Part shown: one piece after another, positions 1 through 8,362 of the stretch | Layout of the letters: each line of letters begins with the position of its first letter | Numbering within the stretch: position 1 is the first letter of the stretch | Source of the DNA: Flavobacteriales bacterium UBA4110 | GTDB taxonomy: Bacteria; Bacteroidota; Bacteroidia; Flavobacteriales; Weeksellaceae | Assembly (NCBI GenBank): GCA_002383165.1 | Contig: DFXK01000015.1 | Coordinates: forward strand, 3,894 to 60,087 | Direction of reading: 5' to 3' | Length of the DNA stretch: 56,194 nt | Made by a program: the position numbers and the translations under genes | Notes under the pieces: model-generated | What the model saw: only the letters and a program-made list of their open reading frames with translations | Told to the model about the DNA's origin: nothing | Databases searched by the model: none

Positions 1-33
1 TTTGTCATTGCGAACGAAGTGAGGCAATCTGTT
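1..33. repeat. Probable dispersed intergenic repeat, truncated by the window edge
   Basis: The first bases read TTTGTCATTGCGAACGAAG followed by TGAGGCAATCTG. The same TTTGTCATT opening begins the perfect palindrome at 51660-51710. It looks like one end of a short palindromic intergenic repeat whose other arm would lie to the left of the window. Only one arm is visible, so this is an inference from style and from the shared opening. Confidence 0.35.
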
Positions 34-60
34 GAACCATTCAAGAATGCAATAACAAAA

Positions 61-175
61 AAGGATGCCGCTACCATCGGGGCTATTTTGAGGTTTTGTC
101 TTCTAATCAACGACAAAAAAACAAAGAATCCGAAGGATTCAATTTGAATAGCCGTCGGTGAAACCGATGGAACAT
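61..175. repeat. Imperfect inverted-repeat intergenic segment upstream of metH
   Basis: The left part holds GCCGCTACCATCGGGGCTAT and the right part holds GAATAGCCGTCGGTGAAACC followed by GATGGAA. The reverse complement of the right part (CCATCGG...GGCTATTC) resembles the left part (CCATCGGGGCTATT), which gives a loose palindrome. Its GC content is higher than the surrounding intergenic DNA. No gene or clear promoter is visible here. Confidence 0.3.
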
Positions 176-192
176 TAAAAAAAAAATGAATT

Positions 193-1215
193 ATGAACAA
201 TTCAGAACAATTATATAAAGCGCTTAACGAACGCATTCTCATCCTCGATGGAGCGATGGGAACGATGATTCAGCGCTACAATTTCACAGAAGAAGATTAC
301 CGTGGTGAGCGATTCAAAGACTGGGAATCTCCACTCAAAGGAAACAACGATTTGTTGTCTCTAACACAGCCCGAAGCTATTGAAGAGATTCATAGAAAAT
401 ATCTTTTGGCCGGAGCAGACATCATCGAGACTAATACATTTTCCGGAACAACCATTGCAATGGCGGATTATCATATGGAAGATTTAGTTTACGAACTCAA
501 CTATGAATCAGCCAAAATCGCCAAAAAAGTCTGCGACGAATTTACTGCACAAAATCCTTATAAACCAAGATTCGTAGCAGGTTCCATAGGACCAACTAAC
601 AGAACGGCAAGTCTTAGTCCGGACGTAAACGACCCAGGTTACAGAGCTATTACTTTTGAAGAACTCAGAATTGCCTACAAACAACAAGCAGAAGCTTTGC
701 TGGACGGAGGTTCTGACATTCTTCTGGTAGAAACAATCTTCGACACTCTTAATGCAAAAGCCGCATTGTTCGCCATAGACGAAATCCAAGATGAAAGAAA
801 CATCGAAATTCCGATTATGGTTTCCGGAACCATTACCGATGCCTCCGGAAGAACTTTGAGTGGGCAAACTGCAGAAGCTTTTTTGATTTCAGTTTCGCAT
901 CTTAACTTGTTAAGTGTCGGTTTCAATTGTGCGTTGGGTGCAAAACAATTGACGCCTTATTTAGAGGCTATTTCTTCACAATCCGATTTCGGAATTTCTG
1001 CTTATCCGAACGCAGGTTTACCGAATGCATTCGGTCAATATGATGAATCTGCAGAACAAATGGCTGAGCAAGTGAAAGAATATTTAGAAAAAGGATTAAT
1101 CAATATTATCGGTGGCTGTTGCGGAACAACACCAGACCACATCAAAGCGATTGCTGATTTGGCAAAAAATTACAAACCGAGAAAAATTAATCAATCTAAC
1201 AATCTAACAGTATAA
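193..1215 (+). CDS. metH: Methionine synthase, homocysteine S-methyltransferase module (split MetH, part 1)
   Basis: This 340-aa protein is the zinc-dependent homocysteine-binding barrel of cobalamin-dependent methionine synthase. The opening LDGAMGTMIQ is typical of the domain, and the zinc ligands are visible as Cys246 in GFNC and the pair Cys309-Cys310 in GGCCGTT. The remaining MetH domains are encoded by the next gene, 57 nt downstream on the same strand, so the two products must act together to transfer a methyl group to homocysteine. A split MetH is common in Flavobacteriia, so the stop at 1215 is probably natural rather than a frameshift. The next gene is in a different frame and starts with its own ATG. 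Confidence 0.93.
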   Translation: MNNSEQLYKALNERILILDGAMGTMIQRYNFTEEDYRGERFKDWESPLKGNNDLLSLTQPEAIEEIHRKYLLAGADIIETNTFSGTTIAMADYHMEDLVYELNYESAKIAKKVCDEFTAQNPYKPRFVAGSIGPTNRTASLSPDVNDPGYRAITFEELRIAYKQQAEALLDGGSDILLVETIFDTLNAKAALFAIDEIQDERNIEIPIMVSGTITDASGRTLSGQTAEAFLISVSHLNLLSVGFNCALGAKQLTPYLEAISSQSDFGISAYPNAGLPNAFGQYDESAEQMAEQVKEYLEKGLINIIGGCCGTTPDHIKAIADLAKNYKPRKINQSNNLTV

Positions 1216-1252
1216 CAATTAATCAATATGGCTATTGTTACATTGTTAGATT
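1201..1252 (+). other. Hairpin between the two metH genes
   Basis: AATCTAACAGTATAACAAT (1201-1219) is nearly the reverse complement of 1234-1252, with 17 of 19 positions matching. The stop codon of the first metH gene lies inside the left arm. No U-tract suited to termination follows directly. It may be a processing or stabilising hairpin, or a small intergenic repeat. Confidence 0.45.
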
Positions 1253-1272
1253 TTTTAATTGTTACATTATAA

Positions 1273-3936
1273 ATGAAATACTTAAAATTATCAGGTCTTG
1301 AACCTTTAATTATAACTCCAGAATCCAACTTTATCAATGTTGGAGAGAGAACCAACGTTGCCGGTTCCAAAAAATTTCTTCGATTAATTAAAGAAGAAAA
1401 ATATTCTGAAGCACTCGATATTGCAAGAAATCAGGTGGAAGGTGGCGCTCAGATTCTTGACGTCAATATGGATGACGGTCTTTTGGACGGGAAAACAGCA
1501 ATGGTCAGATTCCTAAACCTCATCGCGTCTGAACCGGATATTGCAAGAATCCCAATTATGATTGATTCTTCAAAATGGGAAATTCTGGAAGCTGGTTTGC
1601 AAGTTGTTCAAGGAAAGCCTGTCGTGAATTCCATCAGTTTAAAAGGTGGCGAAGAAGAATTCATCAAACAAGCAAAAGCGATTAAAAGATACGGCGCGGC
1701 GGCGATTATTATGGCTTTTGATGAGGTTGGACAAGCCGATAATTATGAAAGAAGAATCGAGATTTCCAAAAGGTCTTATGATATTTTGGTTAATCAAGTC
1801 GGGTTTCCTTCCGAGGATATTATTTTTGACCTTAATATTTTCCCTGTGGCAACAGGAATGGATGAGCATCGCAGAAATGCCATTGATTTCATCGAAGCTA
1901 CACGTTGGGTTCGTACCAATCTTCCGAATGCTTCCGTGAGTGGTGGCGTTTCCAACGTTTCGTTTTCGTTCCGTGGAAATGATTCTGTGAGAGAAGCGAT
2001 GCACTCCGTTTTCCTTTACCACGCGATAAAAGCAGGAATGAATATGGGAATCGTGAATCCGACAATGTTGGAGGTTTATGATGAAATTCCGAAAGATTTA
2101 TTGGAATTGGTTGAAGATGTAATGCTTGATAGGACTGACGATGCAACTGAAAAACTTCTTGATTATTCCGAAAAACATAAATCAACAAAAAAAGAAAAAG
2201 TTGAAGATCTAAGCTGGAGAGAGCAGGATTTACAAACGAGAATCACACACGCTTTGGTTAAAGGAATCGATCGTTTTATTGAGGAAGATACAGAAGAAGC
2301 CCGTCAAAATTCTAAACGTCCACTTGATGTTATCGAAATCAATCTAATGACAGGAATGGGCGTTGTCGGTGACCTTTTTGGAAGTGGAAAAATGTTTTTG
2401 CCTCAGGTTGTAAAATCTGCGAGAGTAATGAAAAGAGCTGTTGCATATCTTCAACCTTTCATCGAAGCGGAAAAAGACCAGACTCAAAAATCCAACGGGA
2501 AAATTCTTATGGCAACTGTAAAAGGCGATGTTCACGATATCGGGAAAAATATTGTCAGCGTGGTTTTGGGTTGCAACAATTATGAGATTGTGGATTTAGG
2601 AGTAATGGTTCCTGCGGAAAAAATTATCCAGACTGCGATTGATGAAAAAGTAGATGTGATTGGATTAAGCGGATTGATTACGCCAAGTCTGGACGAAATG
2701 GTTCATATTGCGGACGAATTGGAACGTCAGAATCTTGATTTTCCTTTATTGATTGGAGGCGCAACCACTTCCAAAGCGCACACAGCGGTTAAAATTTCAC
2801 CAAAATACTCCAACACGGTTGTTCATGTGAATGATGCTTCCAGAGCGGTTGGCGTTGTAAGCGCTTTGTTGAATCACGATAAATCCAATGCTTATGCTTT
2901 GGAAATCAGAAAAGATTATGATGAATTCCGTGAAAAGTTTTTGAATCGTCAAGTTGACAAAGAATATATTCCGATTGCTGAAGCGCGGGAAAAAAAATTC
3001 AAAATCGATTGGGAAAATGAATTGATTCCAACACCTAAAAAATTAGGAATTTCCATTATTGAAGATCAAAATCTTGATGAATTAGTTGATTTTATCGATT
3101 GGTCTCCGTTTTTCAGAAGTTGGCAATTGTTCGGGAAATTTCCAGAGATTTTAACTGATAATGTCGTTGGAGAACAAGCAACGATTTTGTTCCATGAAGC
3201 TCAGGCCATGCTTAAAAAAATCTTGAAAGAAAAGAGTTTCAAAGCAAAAGGTATTTTTGGGATTTTCCCAGCGAATGCGAATGAACAAGATGATATTTTA
3301 GTTTTTGATGACAACCAGAATGTGATTTCGACTTTCAGAACTCTTCGTCAGCAACATAAAAAATCTGAAGGGAAAGAATATTTTGCTTTAAGTGATTTTA
3401 TTGCGCCAGAAAATTCCGGAAAACAAGATTATATCGGCACTTTCTGTGTTTGTACAGGTTTCGGAGCCGATGAATTGGCGAAAGAATATGAAGAGCAAAA
3501 TGATGATTACAACGCCATTATGGTGAAAGCTTTGGCCGATCGTTTTGCAGAGGCCTTTGCCGAATATCTTCACAAAAAAGTCAGAACCGAATATTGGGGT
3601 TATTCTGAAAATGAAACGCTGGATAACGAGGAATTAATCAAAGAAAAATATCTTGGAATTCGTCCGGCTCCAGGTTATCCGGCTTGTCCTGACCATCTGG
3701 AAAAACTGACGATTTGGGATTTATTAAAAGTCGAAGAAAATATCGGCGTGACTTTGACGGAAAGTTTAGCGATGTGGCCAACAGCAGCGGTTTCTGGTTA
3801 TTATTTTGGAAATGAAAAATCAAAATATTTTGGAGTTGGGAAAATCGATGAAGACCAATTAAAAGATTTCGCCGAAAGAAAAGATGTTGAATTGGATTAT
3901 GCCAGAAAATGGTTGGCTCCAAACTTAGCGGATTAA
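1273..3936 (+). CDS. metH: Methionine synthase, folate/cobalamin/activation module (split MetH, part 2)
   Basis: This 887-aa protein carries the other MetH domains in the usual order. The methyl-tetrahydrofolate (pterin-binding) barrel comes first, with NVGERTNVAGSKKF near residues 22-35. The helical cap and B12-binding domain follow, with DVHDIGKN at 419-426; His421 is the expected lower axial cobalt ligand. The C-terminal AdoMet activation domain has RPAPGYPACPDH at 797-808. The protein would take the methyl group from methyl-THF to cobalamin and hand it to the homocysteine module encoded just upstream. metF, which makes methyl-THF, begins 18 nt downstream, so the three genes are probably one operon. 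Confidence 0.95.
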   Translation: MKYLKLSGLEPLIITPESNFINVGERTNVAGSKKFLRLIKEEKYSEALDIARNQVEGGAQILDVNMDDGLLDGKTAMVRFLNLIASEPDIARIPIMIDSSKWEILEAGLQVVQGKPVVNSISLKGGEEEFIKQAKAIKRYGAAAIIMAFDEVGQADNYERRIEISKRSYDILVNQVGFPSEDIIFDLNIFPVATGMDEHRRNAIDFIEATRWVRTNLPNASVSGGVSNVSFSFRGNDSVREAMHSVFLYHAIKAGMNMGIVNPTMLEVYDEIPKDLLELVEDVMLDRTDDATEKLLDYSEKHKSTKKEKVEDLSWREQDLQTRITHALVKGIDRFIEEDTEEARQNSKRPLDVIEINLMTGMGVVGDLFGSGKMFLPQVVKSARVMKRAVAYLQPFIEAEKDQTQKSNGKILMATVKGDVHDIGKNIVSVVLGCNNYEIVDLGVMVPAEKIIQTAIDEKVDVIGLSGLITPSLDEMVHIADELERQNLDFPLLIGGATTSKAHTAVKISPKYSNTVVHVNDASRAVGVVSALLNHDKSNAYALEIRKDYDEFREKFLNRQVDKEYIPIAEAREKKFKIDWENELIPTPKKLGISIIEDQNLDELVDFIDWSPFFRSWQLFGKFPEILTDNVVGEQATILFHEAQAMLKKILKEKSFKAKGIFGIFPANANEQDDILVFDDNQNVISTFRTLRQQHKKSEGKEYFALSDFIAPENSGKQDYIGTFCVCTGFGADELAKEYEEQNDDYNAIMVKALADRFAEAFAEYLHKKVRTEYWGYSENETLDNEELIKEKYLGIRPAPGYPACPDHLEKLTIWDLLKVEENIGVTLTESLAMWPTAAVSGYYFGNEKSKYFGVGKIDEDQLKDFAERKDVELDYARKWLAPNLAD

Positions 3937-3954
3937 TATTATTAAAATTATTGA

Positions 3955-4911
3955 ATGAAAATTACTGACCATATAAAAATCGCCAACGGCAAAACGCTTT
4001 TTTCTTTTGAAATTGTTCCTCCGCAAAAAGGCGTTGGAATTGCCGATTTATATAAGAATATCGATCCATTGATGGAGTTCAAACCGCCATTCATAGATGT
4101 TACAACTTCCCGTGAAGAATATATTTTCCTAGAAAGAGGAAATGGTTTGATGGAAAGAAAAATCACGAGAATGCGTCCTGGAACTTTGGGTATTTGCTCG
4201 GCGATTCAGAACAAATATAATGTTGATACAGTTCCACACGTTCTTTGTGGAGGATTTACCAAAGAAGAAACCGAATATCTTTTGGTAGATTGTATGTATC
4301 TGGGAATCAATAATATTGTTGCGTTGCGAGGCGATGCAATGAAAGGTGAAAAGTATTTTGAACCTTCTGTTGGCGGACACAAATATGCTTCGGATTTGGT
4401 AAAACAGATTCACGATTTAGGAATTGGAGAATATCTGCACGGCAAGATAGAATCTGATACAGACAATAGTTTTTGCATTGGTGTTGCGGGTTATCCAGAG
4501 AAACATATCGAAGCACCTTCTATGAATTATGACCTCCAGATGTTAAAGAAAAAAGTGGAAGCCGGTGCAGATTATATCGTAACTCAAATGTTTTTTGATA
4601 ATCAAAAGTTCTTCGAATTCGTAAAGCAAGCCAGAGAAATTGGGATTGATGTTCCGATTATTCCGGGAATCAAACCTATTGCTACCAAAACGCATTTGCA
4701 AATGTTGCCGCAGGTTTTCAAAATCGATTTACCGGAAGCATTAATCAATGAAGTTTTGAAATGTAAAACCAATAATGATGTTCGGGAAGTTGGAATAGAA
4801 TGGGCAATCAACCAGAGCAAGGAACTTTTAGATTTTGGGATTCCTGTTCTGCATTTTTACTCGATGGGGAAAAGTGATAATATTCTCAAGATAGGAAGAG
4901 AAGTTTTTTAA
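3955..4911 (+). CDS. metF: 5,10-methylenetetrahydrofolate reductase
   Basis: This 318-aa FAD enzyme reduces methylene-THF to methyl-THF, the methyl donor of the MetH pair immediately upstream. The N-terminal LFSFEIVPPQKG (Glu19 is the likely catalytic acid), the segment NNIVALRGDAM, and QMFFDNQKFFEF are all typical of MetF. Length matches the bacterial family. It follows metH by 18 nt and is closed by a strong terminator, so methionine synthesis forms one unit. A few N-terminal residues in the start context could differ, but the ATG used gives a normal MetF start. Confidence 0.95.
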   Translation: MKITDHIKIANGKTLFSFEIVPPQKGVGIADLYKNIDPLMEFKPPFIDVTTSREEYIFLERGNGLMERKITRMRPGTLGICSAIQNKYNVDTVPHVLCGGFTKEETEYLLVDCMYLGINNIVALRGDAMKGEKYFEPSVGGHKYASDLVKQIHDLGIGEYLHGKIESDTDNSFCIGVAGYPEKHIEAPSMNYDLQMLKKKVEAGADYIVTQMFFDNQKFFEFVKQAREIGIDVPIIPGIKPIATKTHLQMLPQVFKIDLPEALINEVLKCKTNNDVREVGIEWAINQSKELLDFGIPVLHFYSMGKSDNILKIGREVF

Positions 4912-4914
4912 ACA

Positions 4915-4946
4915 AAAAGAGATGCGGTTTGCATCTCTTTTTTTAA
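4915..4946 (+). terminator. Intrinsic terminator after metF
   Basis: An 11-bp stem, AAAAGAGATGC paired with GCATCTCTTTT, closes a 5-nt loop (GGTTT) and runs into a T-tract. It lies 4 nt beyond the metF stop and separates the methionine unit from hutI. Confidence 0.9.
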
Positions 4947-4967
4947 TTTTACGATTCAAGTATTTTT

Positions 4968-6191
4968 ATGAAATTATCAGGGCCTTTCAAGCAAATCGTC
5001 ACGCTTAACCATCTTCCATTAAAAGGAAAATTACAAGATGAATCTTTAGAAATCATTTCCAATGGAGGAATTTTAACAGAAAATGGAATCATTCGAAAAG
5101 TGGGTGATTTTGATTCTTTAAAACAGCAATTTCCAGATTCAGAAATTGATTTTATTAAAGGTGAGCAAATTGCAATTCCGGCTTTTGTGGATGCCCACAC
5201 CCATATTTGCTTCGGTGGAAATCGAGCCAATGATTTTGCAATGCGCAATGCAGGCAAAACTTATCTGGAAATTGCAGAATCTGGCGGTGGCATATGGAGT
5301 TCCGTTCAGCATACAAGACAAGCATCTGAGGACGATTTGGTTAATGGAATTCTTGAACGCGTCAATGTTTTATTAAATCAGGGCATTACAACAATCGAGA
5401 TAAAAAGCGGTTACGGTTTAAATGTTGATGAAGAGCTGAAAATGTTGAGAGCTATAAAAAAAGCTCAAGACTTAACAAAAGCTACATTAGTTCCGACTTG
5501 CTTGTCGGCTCATCTCAAGCCAAGAGATTTTAAAGGAACTTCAGAAGAATATTTACATTATATTTTGAATGAAATTTTACCAAAAGTAAAAGAAGAAAAC
5601 CTTGCCAACAGAGTAGATATTTTTATTGAAAAATCAGCGTTTCAGTTAGAAGAGAGCAAGAATTTTCTTGTAAAAGCTAAAGAATTAGGATTTCAAATCA
5701 CCGTTCATGCTGACCAGTTTACAGCAGGAAGTTCACGAATTGCTGTGGAAGTGGGCGCAAAATCTGCCGATCATCTGGAAGCGACAATTGATGCAGATAT
5801 TGATTTTTTGGCCAATTCTAATACTGTGGCGGTTGCTTTGCCCGGTGCAAGTTTAGGATTGGGCGAACCTTTTTCCCCGGCTAGAAAAATCCTTGACAAA
5901 GGCGGAATTCTTGCCATCGCAACCGATTGGAATCCCGGTTCTGCACCAATGGGAAATCTCGTAACTCAAGCTTCCATTTTGGCAACTTATCAAAAATTGA
6001 CAACGGCTGAGGTTTTAGCGGCGATAACTTTCCGAGCTGCCTATGCATTGGATTTAGAAGACAGAGGAGTTTTGGCTGAAGGGAAAAAAGCAGATTTCTT
6101 GACTTATGAAACCGATAATTTTCAAAATATTCTTTATCATCAAGGAAGTTTGAAACCTAAAAGTATTTATATCAACGGAGAAAAAATATAA
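4968..6191 (+). CDS. hutI: Imidazolonepropionase
   Basis: This 407-aa amidohydrolase-fold enzyme opens the imidazolone ring of 4-imidazolone-5-propanoate to give formiminoglutamate in histidine breakdown. The metal-binding pair is seen in FVDAHTHICFGG (His77 and His79). Further signatures are KSGYGL, VHADQF and the late ATDWNPGSAP with the metal-binding Asp. Length fits the family. hutG follows after 3 nt, so the last two steps of the hut pathway are co-transcribed here; hutH and hutU are not in the window. Confidence 0.95.
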   Translation: MKLSGPFKQIVTLNHLPLKGKLQDESLEIISNGGILTENGIIRKVGDFDSLKQQFPDSEIDFIKGEQIAIPAFVDAHTHICFGGNRANDFAMRNAGKTYLEIAESGGGIWSSVQHTRQASEDDLVNGILERVNVLLNQGITTIEIKSGYGLNVDEELKMLRAIKKAQDLTKATLVPTCLSAHLKPRDFKGTSEEYLHYILNEILPKVKEENLANRVDIFIEKSAFQLEESKNFLVKAKELGFQITVHADQFTAGSSRIAVEVGAKSADHLEATIDADIDFLANSNTVAVALPGASLGLGEPFSPARKILDKGGILAIATDWNPGSAPMGNLVTQASILATYQKLTTAEVLAAITFRAAYALDLEDRGVLAEGKKADFLTYETDNFQNILYHQGSLKPKSIYINGEKI

Positions 6192-6194
6192 ATT

Positions 6195-7109
6195 ATGTTT
6201 GATTGGACAGGTCGTTTTGATGGCGAAGAAGAATCATACCACAGGATTTTTCAACGAGTGAAAACCGAGACGGATTATGAAACTATTAATCCTAATGATT
6301 TCGTTTTACACGGTTTTGCTGTGGATGAAGGCGTGAAACGTAATAAAGGTAGAGTAGGAGCAGAGGAAGCGCCAAATATTATCAGAAAAAATATATCCAA
6401 TTTTCCAGTTGTTAATTCCAAATTTTCTCTGAGGGATTTTAGAAACATCAAATGTGATAATAATGATTTGGAATCTGCTCAAAATTTATTAGCAGATAAA
6501 GTTTCGAAAGTTTTGTCAAAACAAGGAAAATCTGTTGTTTTAGGAGGTGGACACGAAGTTACCTTTGCACATTATTCTGGAATCAAAAAAGCTTTTCCAA
6601 ACCAAAAAATCGGAATCATTAATTTTGATGCTCATTTTGATAACCGTGAACCAGAAAACGGATTAGCAAGTTCTGGAACAGGTTTTTGGCAAATTGCTCA
6701 GGAAGGCGAGATTCACTCTTTACATATAGGGATTCAAAAAAATAGTAACACTCAAAAATTATTCGAAATTGCGGATAATTTTGGAATGAAATATATTTTA
6801 GCTGACGAAATTTACTCTGAAAATATTCCGAATATAATATTCACAATCAACTCGTTTTTAGAAGATGTGGACGTTGTTTACGTTACGATTTGTATGGATG
6901 TTTTCAATGCGTCCATTGCGCCTGGCGTAAGCGCACCAGCTTATAACGGAATTTTTGCAGACCGTCAATTTATGCAGATTTACCATCATATTTTATCATC
7001 AGAAAAAACCAAAGCATTGGATGTGGCAGAGGTGAATCCCAATTTTGATATACAGGAAAGAACCGCAAGATTAGCCGCAAGTCTTGTGAACGAATGGTTT
7101 ATGATTTAG
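6195..7109 (+). CDS. hutG: Formimidoylglutamase (arginase/ureohydrolase family)
   Basis: This 304-aa enzyme of the binuclear manganese ureohydrolase family would release formamide from formiminoglutamate as the step after HutI. Metal-ligand motifs are GGGHE (117-121, His120) and DAHFD (145-149). The third motif, normally DxD, reads Cys233-Met-Asp235 in ICMDVFNAS, so the first Asp of the pair is a Cys here. hutI lies 3 nt upstream, which makes HutG far more likely than arginase or agmatinase. The following HAD gene starts 3 nt downstream. Confidence 0.88.
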   Translation: MFDWTGRFDGEEESYHRIFQRVKTETDYETINPNDFVLHGFAVDEGVKRNKGRVGAEEAPNIIRKNISNFPVVNSKFSLRDFRNIKCDNNDLESAQNLLADKVSKVLSKQGKSVVLGGGHEVTFAHYSGIKKAFPNQKIGIINFDAHFDNREPENGLASSGTGFWQIAQEGEIHSLHIGIQKNSNTQKLFEIADNFGMKYILADEIYSENIPNIIFTINSFLEDVDVVYVTICMDVFNASIAPGVSAPAYNGIFADRQFMQIYHHILSSEKTKALDVAEVNPNFDIQERTARLAASLVNEWFMI

Positions 7110-7112
7110 ATT

Positions 7113-7730
7113 ATGAAGAGAGACAGTATTATTTTTGACTTAGACGGAACACTTTGGAACGCTTCGGAAACAGTAGTCCGAGCTTTTAACGACAGCATTC
7201 AAGCGATTGGATTCGATATCAATCTTACTTCTCAGACTGTTAGAGATTTTTCTGGAATGAAGATGGACGATATTTTTACACAGTATTTCAGTTTTGTTCC
7301 CAAAGGAAAACTAAAAGAATTCGAAACAATTTATGCTGAAAAAGAAAGTCAATATCTTCAACAGTTTGGAGGCGAATTATTTCCAAAAGTCAAAGAAACA
7401 CTAGAAAAATTAGCGGAAAATTATCGACTTTTTATTGTCAGTAATTGTATGAAAGGTTATATCGAGAACTTCATCGGTTTTTTTGGTTTTGAAGATTTGT
7501 TTCAAGATTTCGAATGTTTCGGTAACTATGGTTTGCCAAAAGATAAGAACATCCGGTTGATTGTGGAACGAAATAATTTACAAAATCCAGTTTACGTTGG
7601 CGATACTATTTGGGACAAAGAATCTTCTGAGAAAGCTGGCGTTGACTTTATTTATGCAGCTTATGGTTTTGGAAAAATCGCAAATCCAAAAGTTCAGATT
7701 CAACGTTTTGAAGATTTATTGACTTTATAG
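7113..7730 (+). CDS. HAD-family hydrolase (phosphoglycolate phosphatase-like)
   Basis: This 205-aa protein has the HAD motif I FDLDGTLW with nucleophile Asp9 and Asp11, motif II VSNC, and a late GDTIWDKESSEKAG that supplies motif IV. A helical cap lies between motifs I and II, as in the phosphoglycolate phosphatase-like subgroup. It begins 3 nt after hutG and is probably co-transcribed with the hut genes. The substrate cannot be read from the sequence, and the hut link may be only positional. Confidence 0.82.
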   Translation: MKRDSIIFDLDGTLWNASETVVRAFNDSIQAIGFDINLTSQTVRDFSGMKMDDIFTQYFSFVPKGKLKEFETIYAEKESQYLQQFGGELFPKVKETLEKLAENYRLFIVSNCMKGYIENFIGFFGFEDLFQDFECFGNYGLPKDKNIRLIVERNNLQNPVYVGDTIWDKESSEKAGVDFIYAAYGFGKIANPKVQIQRFEDLLTL

Positions 7731-7740
7731 TTTAAAAAAT

Positions 7741-7770
7741 AAAAAAGCCTTATCAAATTTTGACAAGACT
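7741..7770 (-). terminator. Terminator for the DUF2911 gene (minus strand)
   Basis: GCCTTATCAA (7747-7756) pairs with TTGACAAGAC (7760-7769) with G-U pairs. On the minus strand the hairpin runs into a T-tract (the A6 at 7741-7746). It sits between convergent genes and may also weakly stop the plus-strand hut unit. Confidence 0.7.
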
Positions 7771-7794
7771 TTAATTAATATAAATCTTTGAGGA

Positions 7795-8361
7795 TTATTT
7801 AAATTCAATCGGGAATTTAACCTGAGAATTATCCCAACCTGCGTACAGATCTGCGCCCGATTTTGTCTGTACGAATGTCACAGAAAAATATTCGATTGGA
7901 GAAGCTGTCTTCTCAACAGGTACATTGAATCTCACAACATCTTTACTTTTATCATAGAAATAAGCTCCCCATTTATCTGTTTCAGAATTTAAAATAATTG
8001 TCCATTCTTTTTCAAACGGAATTGCGAAAATACTGTAAGTTCCGGCAGGAATTTCTTTTCCACCTATTTTTACAGGCGAATAAAATCTGATCTCACTATT
8101 TTCGTTGGCTCCGAATCTCCAGATTTCTCCATACTTTACTAAGTTTCCAAAGACTACTCTATTCTTTTTCTGTGGACGAGAATAAACCACTTTCACTTTC
8201 GGTGTATCGGATTTGGAAGAAGTCACCTGAAGTGGATAATAAACTGCATCCATTGGACTTACGTCAACTGACATATAATTCAGTTTTGTTGGGTCAATTT
8301 TCGCTTGAGAAAATGTGCTAACTCCTACTAATAAAGAAGCGGCGATAATTAGGTTTTTCAT
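7795..8361 (-). CDS. Secreted DUF2911 family protein
   Basis: This 188-aa protein starts with a cleavable signal peptide, MKNLIIAASLLVGVSTFSQA. The rest matches the DUF2911 family, which is widespread in Bacteroidota: the stretch KYGEIWRFGANENSEIRF and the block PAGTYSIFAIPFEKEW are characteristic. It should be periplasmic or surface-exposed. Its function is unknown. It starts one base before the stop of the aminotransferase gene upstream on the same strand, so the two may be co-transcribed. Confidence 0.85.
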   Translation of the reverse strand: MKNLIIAASLLVGVSTFSQAKIDPTKLNYMSVDVSPMDAVYYPLQVTSSKSDTPKVKVVYSRPQKKNRVVFGNLVKYGEIWRFGANENSEIRFYSPVKIGGKEIPAGTYSIFAIPFEKEWTIILNSETDKWGAYFYDKSKDVVRFNVPVEKTASPIEYFSVTFVQTKSGADLYAGWDNSQVKFPIEFK

Positions 8362-8362
8362 T

